Shown here piece by piece: positions 1 to 7,515 of a stretch of DNA of 64,000 nt. The stretch is from Chloroflexota bacterium (lineage in GTDB: Bacteria > Chloroflexota > Anaerolineae > Aggregatilineales > Phototrophicaceae): contig JAPPEU010000064.1 in NCBI GenBank assembly GCA_028875245.1, positions 1 through 64,000 on the forward strand, given 5' to 3'. Below the pieces are notes generated by a model. That model made no database searches. It had not been told where the DNA came from and saw nothing but the letters and a program-made list of their open reading frames with translations. Every line of letters starts with the position of its first letter. Position 1 is the first letter of the stretch. The translations under genes were made by a program, and so were the position numbers.

Positions 1-83
1 CGGTGTCCTCGGTGGTAAAGTTTTTTTGTTTCCACCGAAAGGGATACACTTCCGTGGCGGGCGTCTTTCAGGAATGGATTCGG

Positions 84-950
84 ATGGAGAACGACAACGA
101 CAGCGCAATCCGAGCGAAACTCGAAAACGCGCTTCAGCGGCGGGTCCGGGCTTGGCAGGCGCTCGCGGGCGGGATGATCAGCCGCGTGCTGCGGGTCGAG
201 CTGGACGATGGCGATACGCTGGTCGCCAAAATCGGCGATGGCGGGCATGACCTGACGATCGAAGCGTATATGCTGCGTTATTTGCGCGCAAACTCGGGGC
301 TGCCGGCGCCGGCGGTTTTGCATGATGACCCGAGCCTGCTGATCATGGAATACGTGCCGGGGCGCAGCGAATGGGAGGGCGAACCGCTCCGTCATCTTGG
401 CAAGCTGTTGGCGGGCTGCCATCAAGTGACCAGCGCAGCATACGGGCTTGAACGCGATACATTGACCGGCCCGCTGCGGCAGCCGAATCGGCCGATGAAG
501 TCATGGATCGCATTCTTTCGCGAGCAGCGTCTGCTCTACATGATCGGCGTCGCGCGCGCGTCGGGCCATCTCCCGGCCGCCCTTGAGCAGCGGCTGCTCC
601 ACTTGGCGGAGGATCTCGAGCAGTTCTTGATCGAACCGCGCCGCCCCGCTCTGATTCACGGCGATATGTGGCGAACGAACGTCATCGCGCGCAATGGCCG
701 AGTCGCGGGCATCATTGACCCGGCGCTCTACTACGCGCATAACGAGATGGAGCTCGCCTACATGACCTTGTTCAGCGGCACGGGCAGTGAGTTTTTCAGC
801 GCTTACGGCAGGCATATTCCGATCGAGGTGGACTTCTACTCCACGCGCCGTCACATTTACAATCTATATCCCCTGCTCGTGCACCTGACGCTGTTCGGCC
901 AAAAATACTTGCAGCCCATTGAGGAGACGCTCAAACGATTCGACTATTAG
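84..950 (+). CDS. Fructosamine kinase family protein
   Basis: A 288-residue protein of the fructosamine/ketosamine-3-kinase family (aminoglycoside-phosphotransferase fold). Family members phosphorylate sugar groups attached to protein amines so that the adduct falls off. Visible are the catalytic-loop motif LIHGDMWRTN, the metal-binding segment IIDPALYYAHNEMELAYM, which is very like the family signature, and the C-terminal LYPLLVHLTLFG. The reading frame extends upstream to a GTG at 3, but that extension is unlike the family. The ATG at 84, with AGGA ten bases before it, gives a normal length. The gene is followed by the lysine-operon promoter and is probably not co-transcribed with it. The physiological substrate cannot be told from sequence. 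Confidence 0.85.
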   Translation: MENDNDSAIRAKLENALQRRVRAWQALAGGMISRVLRVELDDGDTLVAKIGDGGHDLTIEAYMLRYLRANSGLPAPAVLHDDPSLLIMEYVPGRSEWEGEPLRHLGKLLAGCHQVTSAAYGLERDTLTGPLRQPNRPMKSWIAFFREQRLLYMIGVARASGHLPAALEQRLLHLAEDLEQFLIEPRRPALIHGDMWRTNVIARNGRVAGIIDPALYYAHNEMELAYMTLFSGTGSEFFSAYGRHIPIEVDFYSTRRHIYNLYPLLVHLTLFGQKYLQPIEETLKRFDY

Positions 951-970
951 TTTGCTTAACATTTGTATTG

Positions 971-999
971 TTGTATTTTTCGTACAATTTGATTATAGT
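971..999 (+). promoter_or_regulatory. Promoter of the lysine operon
   Basis: TTGTAT at 971-976 and TATAGT at 994-999 are separated by 17 bases, a near-consensus housekeeping sigma-factor promoter in an AT-rich stretch. The start of transcription is predicted near 1005. That leaves about 215 bases of leader before lysW, which contains the inverted repeat, leader peptide and terminator listed separately. Seen in sequence; activity is inferred. Confidence 0.7.
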
Positions 1000-1004
1000 G
1001 GAAT

Positions 1005-1040
1005 CTCGATACAAGCGATAAAGTAAACGCTTGTATCGAG
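1005..1040 (+). promoter_or_regulatory. Perfect 13-bp inverted repeat at predicted transcription start
   Basis: CTCGATACAAGCG (1005-1017) is repeated as its exact reverse complement at 1028-1040 around a 10-base A-rich spacer. It begins at the predicted first transcribed base. As DNA it could be an operator for a dimeric repressor. As RNA it would be a 5'-terminal hairpin that could stabilise the leader. No U-run follows, so it is not an intrinsic terminator. Confidence 0.6.
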
Positions 1041-1063
1041 GCAGACAGGCACGATAAATTGAG

Positions 1064-1123
1064 ATGAGCGCGATCGACAGTGCTTGCACAAGCAAGAAGG
1101 TGAAGAAGACCGGCACCGGCTAG
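1064..1123 (+). CDS. Candidate lysine leader peptide (attenuator)
   Basis: A 19-codon ORF reads MSAIDSACTSKKVKKTGTG. The Lys codons are AAG AAG GTG AAG AAG at 1094-1108 and the stop codon is TAG at 1121-1123. It lies between the promoter and an intrinsic terminator ahead of lysW. It has four Lys codons in five and no Arg codon, which fits control by Lys-tRNA of a lysine operon. Stall-type leader peptides of this kind are well known for trp, his, leu and thr operons. The weak point is the start: only AGG at 1047-1049 precedes the ATG, 14 bases away, so the Shine-Dalgarno is poor. Translation is inferred, not shown. Confidence 0.6.
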   Translation: MSAIDSACTSKKVKKTGTG

Positions 1124-1175
1124 GTATGGGCTTGTTTGCGCTGCTTTAGGATATGAAACAGTCACCCGCCCATAC
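1086..1175 (+). promoter_or_regulatory. Alternative RNA pairings of the lys attenuator
   Basis: Two pairings can be drawn. First, GTATGGGC (1124-1131) is perfectly complementary to GCCCATAC (1168-1175), which contains half of the terminator's 5' arm and its whole loop. Forming this 8-bp helix excludes the terminator. Its 5' strand starts directly after the leader stop codon. Second, 1086-1096, overlapping the first Lys codon, can pair with 1131-1141 (8 bp with one G-U, then a mismatch and 2 bp). A ribosome stalled on the Lys codons would leave 1124-1131 free. A ribosome at the stop would cover it. The complementarity is seen; the switching is inferred. Confidence 0.6.
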
Positions 1176-1187
1176 GGCGGGTTTTTT
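1165..1187 (+). terminator. Intrinsic terminator in the lys leader
   Basis: CCCGCC (1165-1170), a five-base loop and GGCGGG (1176-1181) form a 6-bp GC stem followed directly by six T residues (1182-1187). It sits 41 bases after the leader-peptide stop and about 20 bases before the lysW Shine-Dalgarno. A terminator inside a leader with no other gene end nearby suggests conditional read-through into the lysine operon rather than termination of the upstream kinase gene. The 110-base distance and the promoter in between also argue against the latter. Confidence 0.8.
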
Positions 1188-1219
1188 GTTGCGAGCTCGT
1201 TGGTACAGGAGAAGAAACG

Positions 1220-1396
1220 ATGACCGCTGAAACGCCAATGTGTCCCGAGTGTGACGGCGAGGTTGAGATGCCGCCGGACGCGATGGAGAATGAATTGCTG
1301 TCTTGCCCGGAGTGCGGCGCTGAGTTGGAGATCATGAGCCTGAATCCGCTTACGCTTGAGCCCGCGCCCGAGGTAGAAGAGGACTGGGGAGAATAA
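1220..1396 (+). CDS. lysW: LysW amino-group carrier protein
   Basis: A 58-residue acidic carrier protein. LysW protects the amino group of 2-aminoadipate by joining it to the gamma-carboxyl of its C-terminal glutamate, and then presents each intermediate to the later enzymes. Two CPEC motifs (Cys8/Cys11 and Cys29/Cys32) form the zinc site, and the protein ends EDWGE, the conserved tail carrying the acceptor Glu. The start is set by AGGAG at 1207-1211, eight bases before the ATG. It is the first gene of a tightly packed operon, with lysX beginning six bases after its stop. The strongly acidic tail is typical. The family assignment is secure. Confidence 0.95.
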   Translation: MTAETPMCPECDGEVEMPPDAMENELLSCPECGAELEIMSLNPLTLEPAPEVEEDWGE

Positions 1397-1401
1397 CCCG
1401 C

Positions 1402-2280
1402 ATGCGCGCCGCCCTGCTCGTGACCCATATTCGCGCCGAAGAAAAGCTGATACTGGCTGCTTTCAATACCCATGATGTCAGCCCGGATATCATCCTCGAT
1501 CGCGAACTGAACTTCGACATCACGCGAGGCGCCGAACAGTTGGCGCCCTCCGGCATCGCCTGGCGCGATTATGACCTGGTCTTTGAGCGCTGCGTCAGCA
1601 CCTCGCGCGGCATGTATGCGCTGGCGGTGCTCAACAGCTGGGGCGTCCGCAGTTTCAACACATACGAGACGGCGGCGACCTGCGGCGACAAGCTGCTCAC
1701 CAGCATCGCCTTCAAGCGAGCCGGCATCCCGCAGCCGCATACACGGGTGGCATTTACGCCGGAAAGCGCGATGCGAGCGATTGAAGATGTCAAATATCCC
1801 GCCGTGCTGAAACCGGTGACCGGCTCCTGGGGGCGGCTTTTGGCGCGCGTGCACAACCGAGACAGCGCCGAGGCGATACTGGAACACCGGCAGACGCTCG
1901 GCGATTACAATCATCACACCTACTATGTGCAGGAGTATGTCGATAAGCCGGGGCGCGATATTCGCGCTTTCGTCGTCGGCGAGCGCACCATCGCCGCGAT
2001 ATACCGCGAATCCAATCATTGGATCACCAACACGGCGCGCGGCGGCCTGGCGTCGAATTGCCCGGTGACCGATCAATTGAACGACATCTGCGTTCGGGCG
2101 GCGCAGGCGGTGGGCGGCGGGATCCTGGCGGTTGACCTGCTGGAAGACGCGGCTGGAAACTTCGTGGTCAACGAAATCAACCATACGATGGAATTCCGCA
2201 ACAGCAGCAAGCCAACCGGCGTCAACATCGCGCAGGAGGTCATCAATTATGCGCTGCGCGAAGTTGGGGTGGTCGCATGA
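1402..2280 (+). CDS. lysX: LysW-2-aminoadipate ligase LysX
   Basis: A 292-residue ATP-grasp ligase that couples 2-aminoadipate to the C-terminal Glu of LysW (relatives can use glutamate). Visible features are the nucleotide-binding segment [13 protein letters not shown], the acidic metal-binding end ILAVDLLED and [16 protein letters not shown], and [10 protein letters not shown], conserved near the substrate site in LysX/ArgX-type ligases. The length is normal. The stop overlaps the next start (ATGA at 2277-2280), indicating translational coupling. Specificity for aminoadipate over glutamate is inferred from the operon, which also carries homocitrate synthase, and from the lysine-rich leader peptide; an additional arginine role cannot be excluded. 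Confidence 0.92.
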   Translation: MRAALLVTHIRAEEKLILAAFNTHDVSPDIILDRELNFDITRGAEQLAPSGIAWRDYDLVFERCVSTSRGMYALAVLNSWGVRSFNTYETAATCGDKLLTSIAFKRAGIPQPHTRVAFTPESAMRAIEDVKYPAVLKPVTGSWGRLLARVHNRDSAEAILEHRQTLGDYNHHTYYVQEYVDKPGRDIRAFVVGERTIAAIYRESNHWITNTARGGLASNCPVTDQLNDICVRAAQAVGGGILAVDLLEDAAGNFVVNEINHTMEFRNSSKPTGVNIAQEVINYALREVGVVA

Positions 2281-3302
2281 TCCGGGCGGCGATCGTTGGC
2301 GGCAGCGGTTATACCGGCGGCGAATTGCTGCGGCTGCTGCATTTTCATCCGCAGGTCGAGGTGACGCAGATGACCAGCCGCGAGCATGCCGGCCGCTACG
2401 TTCACACGGCGCACCCCAATATGCGCGGCGTTTCGAGCTTGAAATTTGTCCATCCCGACGGCCTGCGCGCCTGCGATCTGCTTTTTCTGGCCCTGCCCCA
2501 CGGGACAGCCGCGCGCAACATCGAGCGCTATGCGGGGCTGGCGCCGAAGCTGATCGACCTCTCGGCTGATTTCCGTCTCGATTGCGCCGCTGAATACGAA
2601 ACATTCTACGGCGAGCCGCATCCCGCGCCACGGTGGCTGTACCGATTCGTTTATGGTTTGCCCGAGGTCAATCGCGAAGTCTTGATCGGCGCGAACTATG
2701 TCAGCGGCGTCGGCTGCAATGCCACGGCGGTCAATTTGGCTTTGCTGCCGCTGGTCCAGGCGGGCATCCTCGAACGGGCCGCCTGTGAGATCAAGGTCGG
2801 CTCATCAGAAGCCGGCAACAAGAGCAGCCCGGGATCGCATCATCCGATTCGGAGCGGCGCCGTCCGCAGCTATAAGGCGACCGGGCATCGGCATATAGCG
2901 GAGGCGCGGCTTGTGCTCGGCGGCGAACTGCCGCTGCATTTTTCCGTCACCGCCATCGAGATGGTGCGCGGGATTCATTTGCTGGCGCATTGTTATCTCA
3001 ACCAACCCCACATTGAGCGAGACATCTGGCGCATTTACCGCGCCCGTTACCGGGACGAGCCTTTCCTGCGGCTGGTGAGCGGCCGGGTCGGCTTGCACCG
3101 CTTGCCGGAGCCGCGGGTGGTGGCAGGCAGCAATTATTGCGATATCGGCTTTGAGCTGGACGAGGACGGGATGCATCTGGTGGTCGTCGCCGCGCTGGAC
3201 AACCTGGGCAAGGGCGCGGCCGGCAGCGCTGTGCAGGCGATGAATTTAATGTATGAATTGGACGAGACGACCGGGCTTGAATTTCCCGGTGTATATCCTT
3301 AG
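2277..3302 (+). CDS. lysY: LysW-gamma-aminoadipyl phosphate reductase LysY
   Basis: A 341-residue member of the ArgC family. It reduces the LysW-bound aminoadipyl phosphate to the semialdehyde with NADPH. The N-terminal Rossmann motif is [14 protein letters not shown], the catalytic cysteine lies in [10 protein letters not shown] (about residue 146), and substrate-binding residues lie in [15 protein letters not shown]. It overlaps lysX by four bases and is followed after 14 bases by lysZ. ArgC acting on acetylglutamyl phosphate is the close paralogue. The LysW-gene neighbourhood is the reason to call it LysY. Confidence 0.92.
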   Translation: MIRAAIVGGSGYTGGELLRLLHFHPQVEVTQMTSREHAGRYVHTAHPNMRGVSSLKFVHPDGLRACDLLFLALPHGTAARNIERYAGLAPKLIDLSADFRLDCAAEYETFYGEPHPAPRWLYRFVYGLPEVNREVLIGANYVSGVGCNATAVNLALLPLVQAGILERAACEIKVGSSEAGNKSSPGSHHPIRSGAVRSYKATGHRHIAEARLVLGGELPLHFSVTAIEMVRGIHLLAHCYLNQPHIERDIWRIYRARYRDEPFLRLVSGRVGLHRLPEPRVVAGSNYCDIGFELDEDGMHLVVVAALDNLGKGAAGSAVQAMNLMYELDETTGLEFPGVYP

Positions 3303-3316
3303 AGGGCATCCGAGCG

Positions 3317-4126
3317 ATGGCAGGGGCTGATTTGTTGGTCGTTAAATTGGGCGGCGGCGAGGGGCTGGATCTTGCCGGCGCATGTGATGATCTGGCGGCG
3401 ATCGCGCCGTCGCGCCCGCTGCTCATCGTCCACGGTGTAAGCGCCATTGCGAATCAACTCTGTTTGGATATGGGCGTGGAAGTGCAATCGCTGATATCGC
3501 CCTCCGGCCACAGTTCGCGTTATACACCGCCCGCCGTTCGCGATATCTTCGTGCGCGCGGCGGAGATGGCTAACGATCAGTTGGTATCAGAATTGCGGGC
3601 GAGGGATGCGAAGGTCCTGGGATTTGTGGGAGAAGATGTGGCGCTGAGCGGCGCTCGCAAGACCGCGATACGAGCTGTCTTCAACGGACGGGTGCGCGTT
3701 GTGCGTGATGATCATAGCGGTGCCATCAGGGGAGTCGACGGAGCGCTCCTGCGCGAGGCCCTCGATCAAGGGCAGCTGCCGGTGCTGCCGCCGATGGCGC
3801 AGAGCGCGGATGGCTTGCTCAACATCGATGGCGACCGGGCCGCCGCCGCGGTGGCCGGCGCATTGCAAGCGAGCGCGCTTGTCATTCTCAGCAACGTTGG
3901 CGGGCTGTATCGACATTTTCCGGACGAAGCATCGATCGTTGACGAGCTGCCATTGGCGCAGATCGACAGGGCGCTGGAATGGGCGCAGGGACGGATGAAA
4001 CGCAAAGTGATCGCCGCGCGGGAAGCGCTGACCCACGGTGTCAAGCGCGTCATCATCGCCGATGGGCGGGTCGCCAAACCGGTGTCGCAGGCGCTCGCGG
4101 GGGCTGGCACGAGGTTCACATTATGA
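3317..4126 (+). CDS. lysZ: LysW-aminoadipate kinase LysZ
   Basis: A 269-residue amino-acid kinase of the acetylglutamate-kinase fold. It phosphorylates the side-chain carboxyl of LysW-bound 2-aminoadipate. The N-terminal phosphate-binding stretch is VVKLGGGEG, the central substrate region reads INIDGDRAAAAVAGAL, and the ATP-side motif is ILSNVGGLY. GAGGG at 3302-3306 lies ten bases before the ATG. Its stop overlaps the start of lysJ by four bases (4123-4126). Its position between lysY and lysJ fits the LysW pathway rather than the acetylated arginine pathway. Confidence 0.92.
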   Translation: MAGADLLVVKLGGGEGLDLAGACDDLAAIAPSRPLLIVHGVSAIANQLCLDMGVEVQSLISPSGHSSRYTPPAVRDIFVRAAEMANDQLVSELRARDAKVLGFVGEDVALSGARKTAIRAVFNGRVRVVRDDHSGAIRGVDGALLREALDQGQLPVLPPMAQSADGLLNIDGDRAAAAVAGALQASALVILSNVGGLYRHFPDEASIVDELPLAQIDRALEWAQGRMKRKVIAAREALTHGVKRVIIADGRVAKPVSQALAGAGTRFTL

Positions 4127-5289
4127 TTGAGACGAGCACAGTGTTTGAAATCGAAGACCGATACGGCTCCGGCGCCTACGGCAAACGACCGACCGCGCTG
4201 GTCCGCGGACAAGGCGCCTATGTTTATGATCAAGACGGCAATCGCTACCTGGATGCGACAAGCGGGCAAGGCGTAGCGGCGCTGGGCCATTGCCACCCGG
4301 CCGTCATCAAGGCAATCACCGAGCAGGCGGGGACGTTGATCACCAGTCACGAATCCTTCTACAATGACCGCCGGGCTGAGCTCTACACCTTGCTTTCCAG
4401 CATTATGCCCGCCGATCTCAAGCGCTTTTTCCTCTGCAACAGCGGCGCGGAAGCCAACGAAGGCGCGCTGAAGGTGGCGAAGCTGCTCACCGGACGCGAG
4501 GGCATCGTCGCGGCGAAACGATCCTTCCATGGCCGCACGACCGGCGCGCTGTCCCTGACCTGGACGCAGAAGTATCGCAAGCCCTTTCAAGCCTGGCTGC
4601 CGGCCGTCGATTATGTCGCCTTCAATGATATCGATGCGGCATGTGAGGCGATCGGCGAAGGGACGGCCGCTGTCGTTGTCGAGTCGGTCCAGGGTGAAGG
4701 CGGCGTGCACCCGGCCAGCGTCGAGTATTTGCAGGCCCTGCGCGCACGCTGCGATCAAACCGGCGCCATGCTCGTTATCGATGAGATACAAACCGGTTTC
4801 GGCCGCACGGGAAAATGGTTTGGCTTTGAGCATGGTGACATCGCGCCGGACATCATATCGGTGGGCAAAGCGATCGCCGGGGGGCTGCCGATGGGCGCCG
4901 TCTGTTGGCGAGCCGCGCACGGGCCAATCGAGCGCGCGACCCATGGCAGCACCTTTGGCGGCAATCCATTGGCTTGCGCCGCTTCGCTCGCCGCGATCTC
5001 AACGATTCGCGACGAGGGCTTGGTCGACGACGCGCGGGTCAAGGGCCGCTGGCTTATCGATGAGCTGAATGCGATGAATCTGCGCGGCGCGCGCGAAGTC
5101 CGCGGGCGGGGTCTCATGATCGGAATCGAATTGAGAACGCGCGTCACGCCGGCGCTGAAGGCGCTGCAAGAAGAGGGTGTGCTCGCCCTGCCCGCCGGGC
5201 TCAATACGCTGCGCCTGCTGCCGCCGCTGATCATCAATCGCGAGCAATTGTCCCTTGTCGCCGCGGCGATCCAAACGGTATTGGGATAA
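4123..5289 (+). CDS. lysJ: LysW-aminoadipate semialdehyde aminotransferase LysJ
   Basis: A 388-residue class-III PLP aminotransferase, like acetylornithine aminotransferase. It transfers an amino group from glutamate to the LysW-bound semialdehyde to give LysW-lysine. It shows CNSGAEANEGALKVAK, the PLP-contacting VIDEIQTGFGRTGKWF, and the Schiff-base lysine in DIISVGKAIAGGLPMGA. The frame stays open far upstream inside lysZ, but the ATG at 4123 in the ATGA overlap gives the family length and a proper N-terminus. lysK follows after three bases. Confidence 0.93.
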   Translation: MIETSTVFEIEDRYGSGAYGKRPTALVRGQGAYVYDQDGNRYLDATSGQGVAALGHCHPAVIKAITEQAGTLITSHESFYNDRRAELYTLLSSIMPADLKRFFLCNSGAEANEGALKVAKLLTGREGIVAAKRSFHGRTTGALSLTWTQKYRKPFQAWLPAVDYVAFNDIDAACEAIGEGTAAVVVESVQGEGGVHPASVEYLQALRARCDQTGAMLVIDEIQTGFGRTGKWFGFEHGDIAPDIISVGKAIAGGLPMGAVCWRAAHGPIERATHGSTFGGNPLACAASLAAISTIRDEGLVDDARVKGRWLIDELNAMNLRGAREVRGRGLMIGIELRTRVTPALKALQEEGVLALPAGLNTLRLLPPLIINREQLSLVAAAIQTVLG

Positions 5290-5292
5290 CTG

Positions 5293-6345
5293 ATGAAGCG
5301 CGTATCCGACGACGGCGCCGAGCGGCTGCTGCATGATCTGGTTTCCATTTCCAGCCCATCCTGCCAGGAAGCGGAGGCGGCGCGCTTTTTGACCGCCTGG
5401 ATGCGGGAAAACGGCTACGACGAGGCATTTGTCGATGAGGCCGGCAATGCGGTCGGGCGCATCGGCTCGGGCGCGCGTCAGATCGTTCTTCTCGGTCATA
5501 TCGATACCTTTGCCGGTTTTCCGCCGGTTCGTCAAGAGGGGCGGCTGTTGTACGGGCGCGGCGCTGTTGACGCCAAAGGCCCGCTCTGCACCTTTGCCGT
5601 GGCAGCGAGCCGAGCCAATCTCGCTGACGATACTAGCGTCATCGTCCTGGGCGCGGTTGAAGAGGAAGCAGCCACGAGCCGCGGCGCTCATTTTGCCCTG
5701 AGCCAGTATCATCCCGATTATTGCGTCATCGGCGAGCCATCGCGCTGGGACCGCATCACGCTTGGTTACAAGGGGCGGCTGCTGCTCGACTGGCGTTGGG
5801 AAGGCGGCTTGTCGCACAGCGCCGGCGAAGGGCCGAGCCCGGCAGAGCGCGCGCTGAGTTATTGGAATGCTATCAAGACTTACTGCGACGAATACAGCGC
5901 GGCAATCGCGCCGCTCTTTTCGCGGCTTGACGCCTCAGTCCGCGATATCAATACCTGGCAGGAAGGCGTCAACGGCGTCGCCCAGATGACCGTCGGTTTT
6001 CGCCTGCCGCCGGATCTGGCGCCGGAAGAAGTCGCTGCTCGATTCCCCGCCAGCGATGGCGCAACGGTTGCAGCGCGCGGGGGGGAGCGCGCTTTCAGCG
6101 GCGACAAGAACAGCCCGCTCAGCCGCGTGTTTCGGCGCGCGATTCGCGCCAATGCGGGGAACCCGCGCTTCGTCTACAAGACGGGCACATCGGACATGAA
6201 CATCGTTGGCCCGCGTTGGAAATGCCCCATCGCCGCTTATGGCCCGGGCGATTCCGCGCTTGACCATAGACCTGACGAGCACATCAACTTCGATGAGTAT
6301 CTGCGCGCCATTGACGTATTGACGCTGGCGCTTGAGACTATCTGA
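5293..6345 (+). CDS. lysK: LysW-lysine hydrolase LysK
   Basis: A 350-residue M20-family metallohydrolase that releases lysine from LysW and regenerates the carrier. Metal ligands are seen in LLGHIDTFAGF, GRGAVDAKGPL, GAVEEEAATSRG and VIGEPS. The C-terminal lobe has KTGTSDMN and a late histidine in HRPDEHINFDEY. The length is normal. The gap after lysJ is only three bases, so it belongs to the same transcript. The paralogue ArgE/DapE is excluded mainly by the neighbourhood. Confidence 0.92.
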   Translation: MKRVSDDGAERLLHDLVSISSPSCQEAEAARFLTAWMRENGYDEAFVDEAGNAVGRIGSGARQIVLLGHIDTFAGFPPVRQEGRLLYGRGAVDAKGPLCTFAVAASRANLADDTSVIVLGAVEEEAATSRGAHFALSQYHPDYCVIGEPSRWDRITLGYKGRLLLDWRWEGGLSHSAGEGPSPAERALSYWNAIKTYCDEYSAAIAPLFSRLDASVRDINTWQEGVNGVAQMTVGFRLPPDLAPEEVAARFPASDGATVAARGGERAFSGDKNSPLSRVFRRAIRANAGNPRFVYKTGTSDMNIVGPRWKCPIAAYGPGDSALDHRPDEHINFDEYLRAIDVLTLALETI

Positions 6346-6363
6346 ACGAGGCAAGGAGACTTT

Positions 6364-7515
6364 GTGAACAGGCGCAGCATTCCAATACGCAATTTCAACT
6401 TCATCGATTCCACCTTGCGCGAAGGCGAGCAGTTCCGGGGCACACATTTTACGATTGAGGACAAGCGCGAGATTGCTTCGCTGCTCGATCGATTCGGTGT
6501 GGAGTACATGGAATTGTCGACGCCGGTGGCCAGCCCGCAGAGCGCCGCCGCCATACGCGCCCTGGCGGATACGCCGCGCCGATTCAAACTGCTGACGCAT
6601 ATCCGCGCGAATATGGATGATGCCAGGCTGGCGGTCGATTGCGGCGTTGACGGCGCCGACGTTTATATCGGCACGTCCAGGCATATGCGCGAATACAGCC
6701 ATGGCAAGAGCCTGGAGCAAGTCATCGAAATCGGCGCGGAAGTCATCCGCTTTCTCAAGGAGCAAGGGGCGGAAACGCGCTTCAGCACCGAGGATACATT
6801 CCGAAGCAATTTCGCCGATGTGATGACCGTGTACCGGGCGATGGACCTGGCCGGCGTGGATCGCGTCGGCGTCGCCGATACCGTTGGCATCGCTGACCCG
6901 CTGCGGACGTACAACCTTATTTCCAATCTGCGCGATGTTGTCGATTGCGATATCGAATTTCACGGTCACAACGACAGCAGCTGCGCCGTCGCCAACGCCT
7001 TCTGCGCTTTACAGGCGGGCGCAACGCATATTGACACGACAGTTTTGGGCATCGGCGAGCGCAACGGCATCACGCCGATGGGCGCCCTGGTCGGGCGGCT
7101 CTATACCTGCGACAAGACTCTGGTCGAAAAATATGACCTGCGGCTTCTGCCCGAGATTGAGAGAACCGTCGCCGAGAAATTGGGAATCGAGATTCCGTAC
7201 AATACGCCGATCACGGGGGAAGTCGCCTTTCATCACAAGGCAGGCGTGCATACCAATGCCGTTTTGAAGAACCCGACCACTTATGAAGCGATTGCGCCGG
7301 AAGACTTCGGCTTGTCGCGCATAATTGATGTCGCGCATCGACTGGTGGGGCGCAACGCCATCCGCGATCACGCGGTCAGCCGCGGCTTGGATTTGCCCGA
7401 GGACGCGCTCCAACTGGCGACGGCGCAGGTGAAACTGATGGCGGACGAACGGCCGATCACGGTCGAGGATGTCGACAGAATCCTGGAAAAAATGATGCTG
7501 CCGATGGATGACTAA
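6364..7515 (+). CDS. Homocitrate synthase
   Basis: A 383-residue enzyme of the homocitrate/isopropylmalate synthase family. It condenses acetyl-CoA with 2-oxoglutarate, the first committed step of the aminoadipate lysine pathway. The N-terminal barrel shows DSTLREGEQFRG, the metal-binding IEFHGHNDSSCAVANA, and AGATHIDTTVLGIGERNG, with KAGVHTNAVLKNP after it. It lacks the long C-terminal allosteric domain of isopropylmalate synthases, as homocitrate synthases do. Translation starts at GTG (6364) behind a strong AAGGAG (6353-6358). It ends the first lysine gene run and converges with the next gene, their stop codons sharing four bases. Lysine feedback, common in the family, cannot be judged here. 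Confidence 0.9.
   Translation: MNRRSIPIRNFNFIDSTLREGEQFRGTHFTIEDKREIASLLDRFGVEYMELSTPVASPQSAAAIRALADTPRRFKLLTHIRANMDDARLAVDCGVDGADVYIGTSRHMREYSHGKSLEQVIEIGAEVIRFLKEQGAETRFSTEDTFRSNFADVMTVYRAMDLAGVDRVGVADTVGIADPLRTYNLISNLRDVVDCDIEFHGHNDSSCAVANAFCALQAGATHIDTTVLGIGERNGITPMGALVGRLYTCDKTLVEKYDLRLLPEIERTVAEKLGIEIPYNTPITGEVAFHHKAGVHTNAVLKNPTTYEAIAPEDFGLSRIIDVAHRLVGRNAIRDHAVSRGLDLPEDALQLATAQVKLMADERPITVEDVDRILEKMMLPMDD

Noticed and set aside
1005..1040. Terminator of the fructosamine-kinase-type gene
   Set aside because: The hairpin has no following T-run and lies downstream of the lysine promoter, so it is not placed to end the kinase transcript efficiently.
1000..1200. Lysine riboswitch (L-box) in the lysine leader
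   Set aside because: The conserved L-box core motifs were not found; the leader is better explained by peptide, antiterminator and terminator.
1153..1233. A second short ORF starting at 1153 that crosses the terminator and overlaps lysW
   Set aside because: It has no Shine-Dalgarno, runs into lysW in another frame and is most simply an accident of the sequence.
1162..2631. Long open frame on the minus strand across lysX and lysY
   Set aside because: It lies fully antisense to two well-supported enzymes, has no family motifs and is Arg/Ala-rich as expected for a GC-rich shadow frame.
3766..4944. Long minus-strand open frame across lysZ and lysJ
   Set aside because: Antisense to conserved enzymes, with no recognisable domain.
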